From contig JAYKKT010000064.1 of the NCBI GenBank assembly GCA_036023115.1, positions 8,874,501 through 8,938,500 of the forward strand: a stretch of DNA of 64,000 nucleotides. The letters run 5' to 3'. The number at the start of each line of letters is the position of its first letter. Positions within the stretch are counted from its first letter, which is position 1. Of the stretch, positions 35,825 to 47,390 are shown in pieces. The position numbers were made by a program, and so were the translations under genes. The notes below the pieces were generated by a model that saw only the letters and a program-made list of their open reading frames with translations, did no database searches and was not told the DNA's origin. The stretch is from Brasenia schreberi (taxonomy: Eukaryota; Streptophyta; Magnoliopsida; Nymphaeales; Cabombaceae).

Positions 35825-36462
35825 CTCTGCTATCATTTAGAGTTTCATTTTCTGTTTATTTTCAGATAGACAAGATTGAGGATAGCTTCGATATAATAAA
35901 CTCACGTCCAAAGCCACTTGCTGCTTACCTCTTCACCAAAGATAAGAAAATTGAAGACATGTTTGTGGATCGAATTTTTGCAGGAGGCATGATAATTAAT
36001 GACACCATCCTACACGTAAGCTTTTTATAAATCAATGATTTTAGAAACACTTGCTATTTCTTCATTTCCATTCAAATCTACCAACAATCTTGCTGGAAGT
36101 TCCGGCAGGCTGTGGTAACTCTTATAGCATACCATTTTCCGAACTGATTTTCTTATTAAAGCCTTGTCACTGACTTGATACTGAGTATATGATTATTGGA
36201 GCAGCTTGCAAATCCTTCGTTGCCCTTTGGTGGTGTTGGTGAGAGTGGTTATGGGTCGTATCATGGTAAGTATTCACTGGACGCCTTCAGTCATAAGAAG
36301 CCAGTTCTGCGTAGGTGGTTTGTGGGGGATGCTGCCGCAAGATATCCACCTTACAATGACAGAAAACTCAAGTTCTTGACGTCTGCTTTCGCTGGTGATA
36401 TTCTTGGATTGTTTCTATCGCTCATCCGATGCCGCAGAGAAACCTGTCTCACTTGTTGGTGA
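29201..36462 (+). CDS. ALDH3H1: Family 3 aldehyde dehydrogenase, ALDH3H1-like
   Basis: Ten exons: 29201-29425, 31235-31303, 31401-31497, 33819-34025, 34518-34633, 34713-34817, 35246-35418, 35598-35688, 35866-36015, 36205-36462. All junctions are GT/AG, the frame is kept throughout, and the product is 496 residues, close to the usual length for plant ALDH3. The enzyme oxidises aldehydes to acids with NAD(P). Visible motifs: [12 protein letters not shown] (142-153, coenzyme fold), TGNSRVG (199-205), LELGGK with the general-base Glu at about 222, GQTC with the catalytic Cys at about 257, EEIFGP (350-355) and [10 protein letters not shown] (417-426). The C-terminal [11 protein letters not shown] stretch is hydrophobic, a possible membrane tail. 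There is no transit peptide, and [21 protein letters not shown] favours the 3H1/3I1 branch over 3F1, so 3H1-like is my inference. Several introns carry insertions and duplications but every exon is intact. Confidence 0.95.
29426..31234. other. ALDH3 intron 1
   Basis: 1.8 kb intron between exons 1 and 2. It holds an alternating (CA)(CG)(CA) tract at 29757-29791, a Z-DNA-type sequence, then the second 39-base repeat unit at 29813-29851, identical to 28734-28772. No other gene was seen in it. Confidence 0.8.
31499..31810. repeat. 147-bp tandem duplication at the donor side of ALDH3 intron 3
   Basis: AAATCTTGCAGCCTGTATTT begins at 31505 and again at 31652 (period 147). Both copies continue through TTCATCTTCGATGATTCTT, CCTTCTCATGTGGTCT and CCATTGGTCTGTCTAA-type text, with modest divergence. 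The first copy starts inside the 5' splice site (taagt) of intron 3, and a TAAGT also precedes the second copy. Confidence 0.9.
32250..32412. repeat. Family B foldback element beside a (TA)n run, in ALDH3 intron 3
   Basis: The (TA)n run 32246-32270 is followed by AAATGCATAATGTC at 32294. Near 32402 the same decamer occurs inverted (ACATTATGCA). The core has CTCTACTGTTCAAACTTTGA and AAGTACCATTGTACTTTTGT. Inverted ends TGCATAATGT/ACATTATGCA match perfectly over 10 bases. Confidence 0.65.
32643..33202 (+). mobile_element. 5'-truncated RTE LINE inserted in ALDH3 intron 3, with 12-bp target duplication
   Basis: Translation gives [69 protein letters not shown], then after a frameshift [18 protein letters not shown] and a HVADPV block, ending in a GGCTTAGTTGTTGTTGTTG tail. 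TTATAAAGAATT stands on both sides (32631-32642 and 33203-33214). The frame is broken near 32957, so the copy is dead, but it is less decayed than the 17337 copy. Same orientation as the host gene. Confidence 0.93.
34819..34992. repeat. Perfect 87-bp tandem duplication at the donor side of ALDH3 intron 6
   Basis: Unit 1 is 34819-34905 and unit 2 34906-34992. I see no mismatch between them. Unit 1 begins with the second base of the intron's GT donor (tacgtttcc). The perfect identity indicates a very recent event. Confidence 0.93.
35395..35534. repeat. Duplication of ALDH3 exon 7 end and its 5' splice site
   Basis: AGGCCAACAAGATGAAAATC followed by GCCTGTAAGTG at 35395 is repeated with a few changes as AGGCCACCAAGAAGAAAATC plus GCCTGTAAGTG at 35481. 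The period is 86. Both copies continue with CTTGTTAATATTTTC. The second copy contains a full 5' splice site (CT|GTAAGT) inside intron 7, so a second donor is available. Using it would insert 86 bases and shift the frame. Confidence 0.9.
35769..35825. repeat. (TA)n(GA)n microsatellite in ALDH3 intron 8
   Basis: (TA)n to about 35813, then GA to 35824, 41 bases before the acceptor of exon 9. Confidence 0.9.
36081..36112. repeat. Stray copy of ALDH3 exon 8 start in intron 9
   Basis: CCAACAATCTTGCTGGAAGT followed by TCCGGCAG at 36081 repeats the exon 8 text at 35608 (CCAACAATCTTGCTGGATGT, TCCGTCAG) with only two visible changes in 28 bases. It is not spliced into the reconstructed frame. Confidence 0.85.
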
Positions 36463-38860
36463 TTACTTCACCTCATTCAATAATTTCAATTGATGAAAAG
36501 TAAGCTTCCATCCATGCAATTCAATGAATTGCAACCCAAGAAGCTCTACTGATAACCATGGGGGAATAAGGTGGTTCAGTCTTAGCACTTTCTGATCTTT
36601 TGAACCTGTATTGATGGATCTGTGCATCTTATTCTCAATCTGTGTTAATTATTTGTTTTCGTACAACAGTTCATGTTCATTTCTTTTTCTTAGGAGCATC
36701 CTTTATTTCATTATGTAAAAGTCTTGCATAACTATGTTCATGGTATTGTGAAGACCGCTAGTGCCTCGTATTGCAACAGTCTAAGACTAGCTGTAACAGA
36801 ATCACCTCAACAGATCATCAAAGTGCTGCTGCTTCTGCTCTCTCTCTCTCTCTCAATGATTCCTTTTTGTGAGTATCCAATCTTATTTGCTCCGATCTAA
36901 CAACCAAATGCCATATTCAACAATGTCAATGTATTCTATTCCATTATATATTTAGTATGGAGACAACTCCCATGAACGGAAAACTTCTTGTGATAAGGCT
37001 GAAATATACTTTAGTACCATCTAGTAACTAATCTATCACACTGTATGAAGATTTTGCCATTTGCCATTGCATGTGGTAGGTTGTGTACTGTAAGCATTTA
37101 AAAAACTATAACAAACATACTGGTGAATTGAACTTGTGACCTCTTGCACCCAAACAAAGTCCATCCTACTAGACTAAAACATAGCGAAAGCTTCACAAAG
37201 ATTTGAGCAATTTTCATTTTGATTCCAGTTGTTTTGAAAAAGCTTGTGAGCTATTCTACGGTTTTCACTGTTTACCAAATTAATGACAAATGCCTAACAC
37301 CGTTATCTTTAACCGACGTGGCATATCAATTACCAGACATTTCATATCACTTGTTCTATCTTATATTAGTTGATTAAGATTTTACTTCACTTACCACATC
37401 AGCCACTTTTATTTCATACCACTTGTTCTATCTTAAAATTAATATTATATTTAAATGTTAATTAATACTAAATTTAGAGCAAGGAATGTTAAATATTGTT
37501 TAATGTTATTGATGATTGTATGTTAAATTTAATAATATTAAAGTTATACTAAATTTTAGTTTAACATTTGCGTTGTAGCTCTCAAGTCATCAGCCACATC
37601 ACCCTAGGCACGTGAATCCGTTTTCCTAAAGAATACTTTTGACAACATATTTATACTAGACCTTAATAGTCATGCTGATTACGAAGATATAGTGAACTAA
37701 ATATTTACTCTCATATTAACGATCACGAAAATCTTGCCATCATATAAACAAGCCTCATAAAGTATCAAACCAATGGTTGAACAAATATCGAACATATTTT
37801 AAGTTAATAAGGTAAATTAGAACGTTAGTTAGAAAACAATTAAAAGATTAGTTTTAAGGTGAAGCTATAAATTCTGAATCAGATGCTAAGAAATAAATGG
37901 ACTTACTTTGGTGAATATTGTTGAATAAAATATTTAGTAAAATATGTAATTAACATTTAAACTAAAAACTATCGTTTAGGTGACATTAGAACTTATAAAT
38001 TAGTCAATTAAAAAATACTAGGTTTATTGAACATTATTTAATTAAATGTTCATTAATGCAATTCAATAATTTGTTACTAGATATGAAATACACATATTGT
38101 ATTAAATAGTATAAAAAATATTATAGTAAAGAAGTTTACAAATATTCATTTAAATATTATTTGAAGATAAAACTCATTAGCTTTAATAAAAAAAGTTGAT
38201 GGATATGTAATAGTATAGCCTTACATTTTGACCTTTTAAATTATTTATTAATTTAGGAGAAGCACTTAATATAATAACCTATTCACTAAATCAACAAAAG
38301 CCCAAACACATTGAACAAGGGGTGGTGAATAGTGAAATGTTTGGAGTCTGGAAAAACTAGGCAATGCAGCAGATAAGAAAGACAACTTATGTTGCACGGG
38401 ACAGAAACAGAGACAAAACGGCATGTGCAAAAAGTAAGAAACGGGGATATATATGTGTACACATGCATTTAGGTGTTATGAATCTTTGTGCAAAAAAGTA
38501 AAAAAATTAAATAGTAAAAAGAAAAATAACAAAAAGCGCTTCTAATGTGATTAGACCTATAGACCTTTCCCTCACACCTTGCCCAGCTGAGCCATGGATA
38601 GACTCGTGCATATAACTGCTATTTTATTTATATAAAGTTTTTCATATTACCGAAACGCGACTGAAACATCTCATACATGTTTCAGACGCGTTCTGGATTG
38701 TCTCAAAACGCGAAACGGCAATTCCATGCCGTTTCCTTGCATCACAGGGCACAACTTAAAGAGAACAAGGCACGCACAGATGGTCTAGAAGTGAAATTCA
38801 GCGTAGCAGATGATATAGCTCAGAGATTCTAAGTAATATAACCAAGGAAAGGAAAAATTG
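36463..38860. other. Intergenic DNA, AT-rich; one perfect hairpin
   Basis: After the ALDH stop, 36463-36800 is likely the 3' UTR and downstream flank. 37300-38280 is very AT-rich with no frames of note. GAAACGGCA (38712-38720) is inverted as TGCCGTTTC (38727-38735), inside ACGCGAAACGGC-rich text that looks like a transposon end. No gene was supported. Confidence 0.45.
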
Positions 38861-39960
38861 AAGGTTTGCAACTCCCACCAAGTCCCAGAAGATTGGGGAT
38901 TAGATGACTACATGGAAAACATGCTTTCTCTCGATGATATTGAATTCCACGTCCATCAACCAAAGTACCTTTCAGATGGAACGGTGCTCAATAATCAGCA
39001 TGGACAGGAATTTCAAAGCTTTCTTCTGTAGAAAGCTTAGAAGCCTATCAATGGTTAGCACTATCTCAAATCTCCTCTTTAAAATGGCTGAACTTAAGCC
39101 TTTGCAGCGAGTGGGAAAGCTTATCAATGCAATGCACTTGAACTTCCCTATCTGCCTTCACATGATCCATCTCATCAAAGTCATTGACATAGAAATGGAC
39201 ATGTCTGCACTGGAGGATGCTTCATCATCCTCATCGCCACCATCAATTATCAATATCAGTACCTCTATCGAACCTCAGATGTTTTGCTCAATGCTTGCGC
39301 AGGGTGAGATTCAGTGTTGCCTGGGGTTTTCCCAGCCAGAGATGCTTGGATACTGGAAAGCTTAGGTTGCAGATCAAGTGGCAAAAAGTTTCAAGCAATG
39401 AGAGTTTTCTCAGGATCACAAGATGCCCCAGATTGCCTGACTGCAAGATTGTCTGCTGGAGAGCCTCGATCAATTGAGATAACTGAGGTTGGACAGCTTG
39501 AGGGTGCTCTCTTCTCTGCCTCGCCACCTTGTCAATCTCCCAAACCTTTGAGGGACCGCATATCTTTGACTGTCTAAAGCTATCCTCGTTACAAGCTGGC
39601 CTGGCATACCATCTAGGTCAGGATTTCAAAGTGCATGGGCATGATGTGAAGTCTAATGAGGGTGCACTTTAAAGTGAGGCTAAGGTTCTTCATGCTACTC
39701 TAAAATTTAAAACAAAGTGATGTTAAAGCTAGTGCCGTTGCTTGTGGTCCCTTTTGAAAAGGCTACAGCATGGATTTACAAGACATGAATGCATGATTTC
39801 CTCATCCGTTCCTTTAAAGATATCGATTCTTGAAAATGCCACAGACTGGGTGGGCAACTGCCAAAATTATAAAGCAAATGCATATTCATTGGTTCCACAC
39901 ATTGCCGATTCTGATAAACATTTCACCAACCTCTAGGAAGGAAGACTTTTCCAACTCCGA
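38860..39960 (+). pseudogene. Decayed coding-like region of unknown family
   Basis: Several plus-strand frames look protein-like but switch frame. PEDWGLDDYMENMLSLDDIE at about 38887-38946 runs to a stop near 39028. A second frame covers 38904-39365 and a third, 39314-39577, includes GKKFQAMRVFSGSQDAP. The frame shifts and the lack of clear splice sites suggest a broken gene, but I do not recognise the family and cannot exclude an unresolved multi-exon gene. It lies about 70 bp from the convergent 3' end of the PPD2-like gene. Confidence 0.25.
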
Positions 39961-40027
39961 AACAAGCTGTACATGCTCAAACAGAAAATGAAACAAAATG
40001 ATGAACTAAATGAATTATGATAATAAA

Positions 40028-43000
40028 TCAAGAGTTTAGGACTTGCTCTAATACAACGGTTGTTTGAGGATCCACAGGATTGTTCTGGGAGTCAGAGTGA
40101 GAAACATTCAAGAGATACAGCTTTTTAGAAGCCACAAATGCAGCTGAAAATATCCTCTTTATTCCCCCTCTTGTGCTATCGACTCTGTATTCAAATTCAT
40201 AAACTGGAAAACCTCTCGTGCTCATTCTTTCACCAACATGAATAATCTCAGCCCCTTGTGTGCTTTCCTAATCAGAAGATAACCCAAAACAGCAATAGAA
40301 CAAACCTTCAGTTTTCCATATACATTCATGATAAAAGGACAAGATGATAGAGATCATACGGAGAAGCAGAAGAATTGTGTGGGCATAAACTCTTACTTGA
40401 ATGAAGTGAAAGCTGCTACTTTTGTTGTCTGAACAAACACTACTAAATTGAGTTGGTTAAGATCAAATCTGGTACATCTATCAAAGTACTCCAATTGCTC
40501 AGAACACCTATTTCTAACTAAGGAAGGTTCATTTAGTTCCATCTTTAGTAAAATAGTGCAAAAAAAGTATTGGATTCCTAATACTTGTAACCACCTAAGT
40601 AAAGTTGATGGTCTCATTTAAAATGAAACAGGGAGAAGAAAGAGACGAACACTACATATGTGATTCAGACAAAGGCCTAGTCTGTGAGAAAAAGAATCAC
40701 ATCCCTACTTTGGCTTTTTCATTTTATTCAAGCTCCCAACTCACGTATTGGTTGTGGTACAAGATACAACCATAGAAAGGAAATTATAACAAATGGCCAG
40801 ATCTATCTTAGCATATAGAATAATAATTAGGATAGATAATATCTATTCCAATCCATCAAAGGGGAAGCTCAAGCTTTCAACATTTCAATAGAAACCAACA
40901 CCTACAGCCAACTTCCCACTAGAGTTCTTATTTACTGAAGAGTCATTCGCTCATCTTGTTACCTTCAGCTGTCAGTGGAAATGAAACAAGAACATTATAC
41001 TAAGCATGTATCCCGTCTCAGGATGATGACAAACAAGGGACTTATATTATATAATAGATAAACAATTTGAACATTCTAAAAGCATTTTAGAACAGAAAAA
41101 AAATTAAACTTAACAGGAAAAAAGCAGAAAGAGAAAAAGAAGGATAAAGTTTATGCCTTTCACAAAGTTACATATTAAAGGCAGGCCACATCATTTCAAT
41201 CATACTGGGGCTTTAAAGTTGCAAATTTATCCCTATAAACGGGATGATTCTGAACTACTTGGTTTATGTTTACACACGAAATTACTCTAAGTGAATTTAA
41301 ACTTGATACAGTAAATTACCTTTCTCCTTTCAGCTTGTATAAGCTTGTTAGCAACATCCTGAGGCGTGCCAAAGTCACTCAGAGATGAAATTCGAACTGG
41401 ATTTACCACAATCCCTACAATGTTAGCTTTGGCATTGGGGTCCTCAAAGAGAGCTGCTGCACCTGCCTTCTCAACCTAGACAAATTGCATGATTCAGCTC
41501 CATAATAGCAAGTTCTCGCAAGGCACCCAGAAAATCATAAATACTACTAATCTTGGAGCCAGAACCCCGTGAATTTAGTACTTTCATTTTACAATTTCAC
41601 CATACTTCTAATGGGGCATTCTGTTACAGACTGTAAGGTAAGGTACCCTCCACCTAAAACTGATTTAGATCCTCGCCTAGATTGACTACTCTAACCTTAT
41701 ATACATGCTTATAAATGTTAACTCATCAAGAAGCTTTTCTATCAGTAATTTCATTTTAAAATAGTGATTTTAGTGTAAACTTATCGGCCTGTATCATGAC
41801 ATGATACGGGAGTGCGATACATGCGATATGCATTTAGTTATTATTGATAGAGTTCAAGTTATTAACTCTTAGAGTCCCAAGCAAAGATTTATTAACTATT
41901 AATTATTTGAATTCCAAGGGTAGGAGTTATTATCTATTAGAGTCTCAAAAGTAGATTTATTGATGATCTTAGTTATTATTTATAGAGTTCTAATAATAAA
42001 GTTATTACCGGTTAGAGTCTCAAGCACAAATTTATTAACTGTTATAATTCTAAGGGTAAAAGTTATTACCTGTTAGAGTTTCAAGCATATATTTATTGAT
42101 GATAGAGTCTCAAATATGAGTTATTAGGAAACACATTCCCAAATCTGAATTTTTTTTGGCGTGAATGTAGGTGCTTGATACCTTATTAAATAATTTAAAT
42201 AAGTCATGTACTAGTGTTTTATACAATTTTCACTTATCCTTACTTATTTTGATTCATAATAATCATTTAGAAATTTTCTGTTTTTATCTATTTTTCTTGA
42301 TTTTTAATTTTCATTAAAAATTTATGATATGATACGATATACCTGTCTCATGGAGAAAAACGATACATGATACAATTCGGGACAAACAACACTTATTAAA
42401 ACCCGTTTGTGACTAACCAAACTTATACATATTATATTACTGCCCAAGGATTAGTTCCTTAAGGAAACTGATCACGAATGAAAAGATGTGTATTTGAAAG
42501 TTATGCAAGAGTCAGTGACAAAACAAGATGCACACGCAACAAAGTGAAGCTGGTAACATGTGTAGGGGAAAAACTTAGGGTGTGAGCAAAGTCAATGACC
42601 AATAGTTGGCACCCCTTGACCAACTCACATTAAATAGAGGTTAAGGGGTAACAAGGGGCAATGTGGCCAAGAGGTTAGCAAGTTTATTAGGGATGTAAAG
42701 GCTTCGGATTCCTGGTCAAATTAGTGTCACCAGTTTTGGTCAGTCATACCAGGAGTCAATTCAGATACTTCATATGGATATGCAAAAAGAGAAAATAGAA
42801 TTATTCATATACAGTGCAGTATAACTGGATCAGATAGCCATAACATATATTTTGAATTCTTCAACCTGTTTTTCTGTTTTATTTTACAACCAGGGAGGTT
42901 GAAGCCAGATATGCACAACCTGGGCATCAACTGACTACCTTCATCCTGTGAGTTGAGTCCCCTGACAGGAGAGTTATTGCTCTAGGTTATTGCCGATGGA

Positions 43001-44488
43001 TTCGGGTTAGAGGGTAACATTATATTGATATCCTTGAGTATTCTCCCCCTTATACTTGTAGCCTCAATACCATCAACCTTAAAAAGCTTCTTCTCCATGC
43101 CCACAAGCGTGTTTAGGCTAAACCAACTTTTACTAGGTATTGATCCAGATCATTTCCTAAGTCAGTCTCTATTCCTTTTTGTGTTTTATCGCATACTCAG
43201 TTTATGGGTGACAATTTCAGGCAAGACATGGAAACCCACCATGAACATGACCAGAAAAGTCCAAGTCAGTGTCCATCCAAAGAGACATGAGAAAAGAACA
43301 TCAGGCTGTGTTCAGGTTAACCTGTTTTAACATGAAGATGAAGCATTATACGAAAAGAGAATCTGGAATGCCGAGATGTACATGACCAAAAACATGAAAT
43401 TTCTGGCAATTTTAGACACAACATAAGAACTTCATACGACCACGAGCCCAAAATTCCATCTTCTGTCCAGTCAAAGTGACATAAAAAAAATCAAGTCATC
43501 TTTATGATGGCCAGTCTTTGACACGATCCAAACACGATACCGTTCCCGTAATTAAATACATATAAGGTGTTGGCCATCCGAGGTTTTTACCGGCCAGTAA
43601 TTGAACTCACCCCAACAACACCAGCTGATCTGCTTGCAATCAATGGAAAACATGATATAATATAAAGCTAGACATTCACCCCAAAGGTGAGCCATGAAAA
43701 CGGGATTCCATATCCATTTCCCCAAATCAGCAAGAAATTCTAACTTCAATGTGCAAGAACTGAACTTTTTCATTGAGAACCAAATTAACAAGCTTTTAAG
43801 TTTCTAAAGTTCAATCGGCGACAGTGGCGTCTGTATCCGGCTGTATGTCTACTCCCAATATGTCAATAATTTTGTGTTCCATGTGATTGTTTGAATCGTG
43901 TCATTTCAAATTAACATCCAATCAAACCGAACAAGTCGTCATTTTTCGCGAGTGAACGTGGATAAGTCGACGTTCAAATACGGATCTCTGCGGTTGTATA
44001 TGGCTACCAATGTGCCTAGCGCCCGACCTGAACATGGTTTCCCGGATCCATAACAATGGCGTCATAGATTAAAAAGATAAAGAGAAGTTTCATCAATACT
44101 CACTTTGGGCCAGGAGGAGGGCTTGAGTAGAGTGAACCCTTCGCTGTCATCCGTGTATCTCTCCAACTCCAACTCCTCTGCACCATCTTCAAATTCACCA
44201 TCAAATTGCCGGAACTGAGGAAAAGATGGAATACAGAGGAAATTCTACGGGTTATAGTTTTGCGGACGACTTACCCTGAGTCGCCGCCGACGCTGTGGAG
44301 GCCGACGGAGGAGATGGGGCGAGGAAGAGGGCAATGTGGTTCACCAGGAAGGAAACGGTGAATGCCCTTCTGCTGCAGGAGGCCATGGCCGAAAGCGTGG
44401 ATGTGAAAACAGCATGGGGTTCGGTTTCGTTGGTGAAGGGAAGGCTCGCGATGGTTGGGAGACGGAAAGTGAGCCCGCTCGAAACCAT
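40028..44488 (-). CDS. PPD2: PsbP-domain protein resembling thylakoid-lumen PPD2
   Basis: Four exons on the minus strand: 44488-44275, 44186-44104, 41475-41320 and 40267-40028, giving 230 residues. Exon 1 (71 codons, MVSSGLTFRLPTIASL) is Ser/Thr-rich, then has RRAFTVSFLVNHIALFLA followed by ASAAT, fitting a plastid transit peptide plus a Tat-like lumen signal. The PsbP domain follows: ELELERYTDDSEGFTLLKP (exon 2), VEKAGAAALFEDPN and NPVRISSLSDFGTPQ (exon 3), VYEFEYRVDSTRGGIKRIFS and KLYLLNVSHSD (exon 4). PPD proteins are soluble lumen relatives of PsbP that are not core photosystem II subunits; the role of PPD2 is poorly known. Exon 2's start was chosen at the acceptor TTTGAAG (44187) because the stronger-looking one at 44217 breaks the frame with exon 1. 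The protein stops at LEQVLNS, a little earlier than relatives I know. Confidence 0.88.
41770..42400. repeat. Repeat-rich insertion in PPD2 intron 2
   Basis: GATACGGGAGTGCGATACATG-type text lies at the left (41805-41830) and GATATGATACGATATACCTG at the right (42325-42345), resembling a diverged TE. Between them 41840-42130 has degenerate repeats of about 60-65 bases built on AAGTTATTA, AGAGTCTCAAG and TTTATTGATGAT. Confidence 0.55.
42895..42990 (-). mobile_element. tRNA-derived SINE-like copy in PPD2 intron 2
   Basis: Minus strand: AATAACTCTCCTGTCAGGGG (A box region) and GAAGGTAGTCAGTTGATGCC (degenerate B box), then GGTTGTGCATATCTGGC. Related to the 8835/27765 subfamily. Confidence 0.5.
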
Positions 44489-47045
44489 TGCTCCTTTGTT
44501 CCTCCCCTCTTTCTCCCATCGTTTAAAACAGTCTTTGCCGTTTCTTATCAGCAAGGTGGTATCATGGATCGGATATCGGGTCCATGGGGTTCCATCCGAA
44601 ACCGAGAAAAGGTTTGACGCTTCTTTTTATGCGTGCAATTTTTGTTTTATTTCTTTTTTCAAATATAGATATTTCATTAATGCAATAAAATAGTATAAAA
44701 CCCTCAAAAACCAGAGTTGGCGATGGACACGAGATGACGATGAGGAAAATATTTGTTTTCAAAACCCTTGAGATTGGCTTCCGTATTACTTATGAATCAA
44801 CCTCCATCCTTTTCTAGCTTCAAACCATTATCAGATGCAGATTGGTTCATTGGAGGGTCGGTCCCATGTAGCTCGAATGCAATCAATGGCTTCTTCAGAA
44901 TCATTCCTCCTTGATATTTGAATCGTCTTTTGGGAGGAGACGATAATTGTGAAGAATCCAGGAATAAGGGTATGCTTGATTCACAGTACAATGAGGGTTG
45001 AACCTGTTATTTTAGGTATTAAAGTATCAAGACCCTGTCGCGAATCAAACAAGAGATTCACGCGGGGCATAGACCATGAACCTGTTTTTGTTATAAAAAA
45101 TTAGCCCATGTAAGGAGGTGGGCCGCACAACTTGGGCTTGAATTCCGCCGTTCGATCAGTCTCTTCGCCCAACATTCTCTCTCTTTGCTTCTGCGTCACC
45201 ACTAATCTTGTCCTTGCTTTTGTCCATTGCAGCAATACCTTCAAGGGATGTCACCACTCGACAAGGTCAAAAGAAGTGCAAGGTGCAGGATGGAAGCAGA
45301 GGATTAAAGGAGGCAATAACCAAGAGAAGTAGCAAAGGAAAAGAGGAAGATGGAGAGCAACCACGAAACATAAGTCAGTGAAGGATAATAAGAAGAGATT
45401 GGCTGTCCTTTGCGAAATGACTATGTAGGTTCTCCTGTATTGTTTCTCTGTGTTGGTTCTAAAAGCTTCATGTCTACCTCTCTTTTAAGAAATGGTTACG
45501 TGGGTTCTCGTGTTTTGATTCTGTGTTTGTACCAAATGACCATGTGAGTTCTTGTTTTTCCTTTTGTTTTCTTTAACATTTGAGACGAAATGCTTGAGGA
45601 GAGAGGTGGTGAAGAACATTGTGCATGGCATAAAGTAAGAGTGCAATTTAAATTTAACATCTCATTCTAAATTTGTTACAAATATTACCTCCTTATAAGG
45701 AAAAAGAAAAAATTGTTGGTTTCGTGTGCTTGATTTGTCTATAGATGAAAAAATTGTCATGAGTCATTCCATTATACATCTGTTAGGGTTTTAGTATCTG
45801 TGTTTTTCCTACCTACAAATGATTTTCTCCTTTGTGTTTAAGTGAAAGTTAAAGAATGATTATTGAGAAGCAAGTTTTTGTCTTTTTTTTTTTCTGATCT
45901 CATGTTAGTACATAAAGGATTGCGAAATGCTTGTTCATGTCAAAACTTTGTGATAACTGTCATGGAGCTCGAAATTGGCAATCGGTTGAAAGAGAAGAAC
46001 TAGGGAATACTGGCAGCAGCATGCTTTAGGGATTGACAAGCAAAACTAGTAGAAGGGAATAATGCAGATGGGCATAAGTTTGTTTTCCTCAATTTCCTTT
46101 CCAGCATCAATGTCCAGCAGGTGGATCTAGAATTTTGTGTGGGGTGAGGCAAACAGCCTATTCAACCATTTAAGGTGGGACGAAGTACGTACACTAGCCA
46201 GGAATTCGATCACGCCCTGTAAATTTTCCATTTGTTTTTCAAATTTCAGCTGGAGTGACCGTCCTATCTCGCCTCAAGGCAGATCCACCACTGTCTGCCA
46301 GCCATTCGACGAAATCAAAAACATCAGTAAAAAGGTAACTTGAAGAGATATCTTTTAACTTTAAACAATATCTCTGCACTATATGCCCGAAGAACTCAAA
46401 AGCTGCACCAGTTGCATTTTGGAGCATATTGCAATATCTTCTCCACATGACTGTCTTTCACCATCTCTGTTCCATTGCCTATCTCGCCTGAACTTTTGGT
46501 TCAGCTTCTTCCATTCTGCACAATAGAGGTTGAACGATCTGCAAGCACGCTCCTGGATATTGAGTTTCTCGCTTATGCAAATAAACGATCTGGTGGTTTC
46601 TAGGATGTTAGAAAATAATGAAAATAGTATCATAAGTTCGTTGATGTAGAAAGTGCTGAAGTAAATAAAATAGGTAAGAAGGGTCTCAGTTCCATGAGTA
46701 AATCAAACTCCAAACTATAGTTCCAAAGTATTAGTTTTAAACGGAAATCAAGCGGAGAATCATAGTTCATTTATACCATAGTTTGCAGTTTTATGTGGAC
46801 TTGGGAACTATAGTTCCGATACCGAAGACCTGATACTGTAAATCAAAAACCCATCAGGATCGATGATTAAGCTGGATATAAAATCCACCATTGCGAAGAA
46901 CAACAGTCATGAACAAGTCATTCTGGCAACAATTTGACCAAATAAATGGGACACCACAGGACCTCAGATCGGTTAGCTTCCCGTGGAATCGCAAGAAAAT
47001 AATGTAGCTATCTTCTTACGCCCAAAAAATGGAAATAGAAGTGTG
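44489..47045. other. Intergenic DNA between the PPD2-like gene and the beta-propeller fragment
   Basis: 44489-44700 is the PPD2 5' flank. Frames here are short and none matches a known family. The 46140-46640 segment keeps frames open on both strands without recognisable motifs. No RNA gene was seen. Confidence 0.4.
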
Positions 47046-47188
47046 CACGTTAATAGCAAGTCGAGTGTTAGCTCATCTGACAGGATTCTCGAACTCCCAC
47101 ATTGCAGGTTGTGAGTTCAATCCTCATGGCATCCATGTATGGGTGTGTGTTAGGTTTTGGCCTTCCGTTGTAAAGAAAAAAAAGGCAC
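47046..47188 (+). mobile_element. tRNA-derived SINE-like copy with tail
   Basis: Plus strand: GAGTGTTAGCTCATCTGACA (A box), GGTTGTGAGTTCAATCC (B box), ATGTATGGGTGTGTGTTAGG, then TTTTGGCCTTCCGTTGTAAA and an A-rich tail. A full-length copy of about 140 bp. Confidence 0.7.
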
Positions 47189-47390
47189 GCAGACGTATGT
47201 AATGTGATGTTTTCTTATGGCTTCGCCCGTTCTTTTGCGTAAAAAACAAAACGGAAAAGGGCCAATATGTCATTTACCTATATGCTCAAGCAGTGATATG
47301 AAAATTCGAAGAATACAAGTGGTGATCCGTGAAAACACCATTGAATACCCCCTCCATCTACTTCCACTAAAACGATGTTGCAAATGCAAT

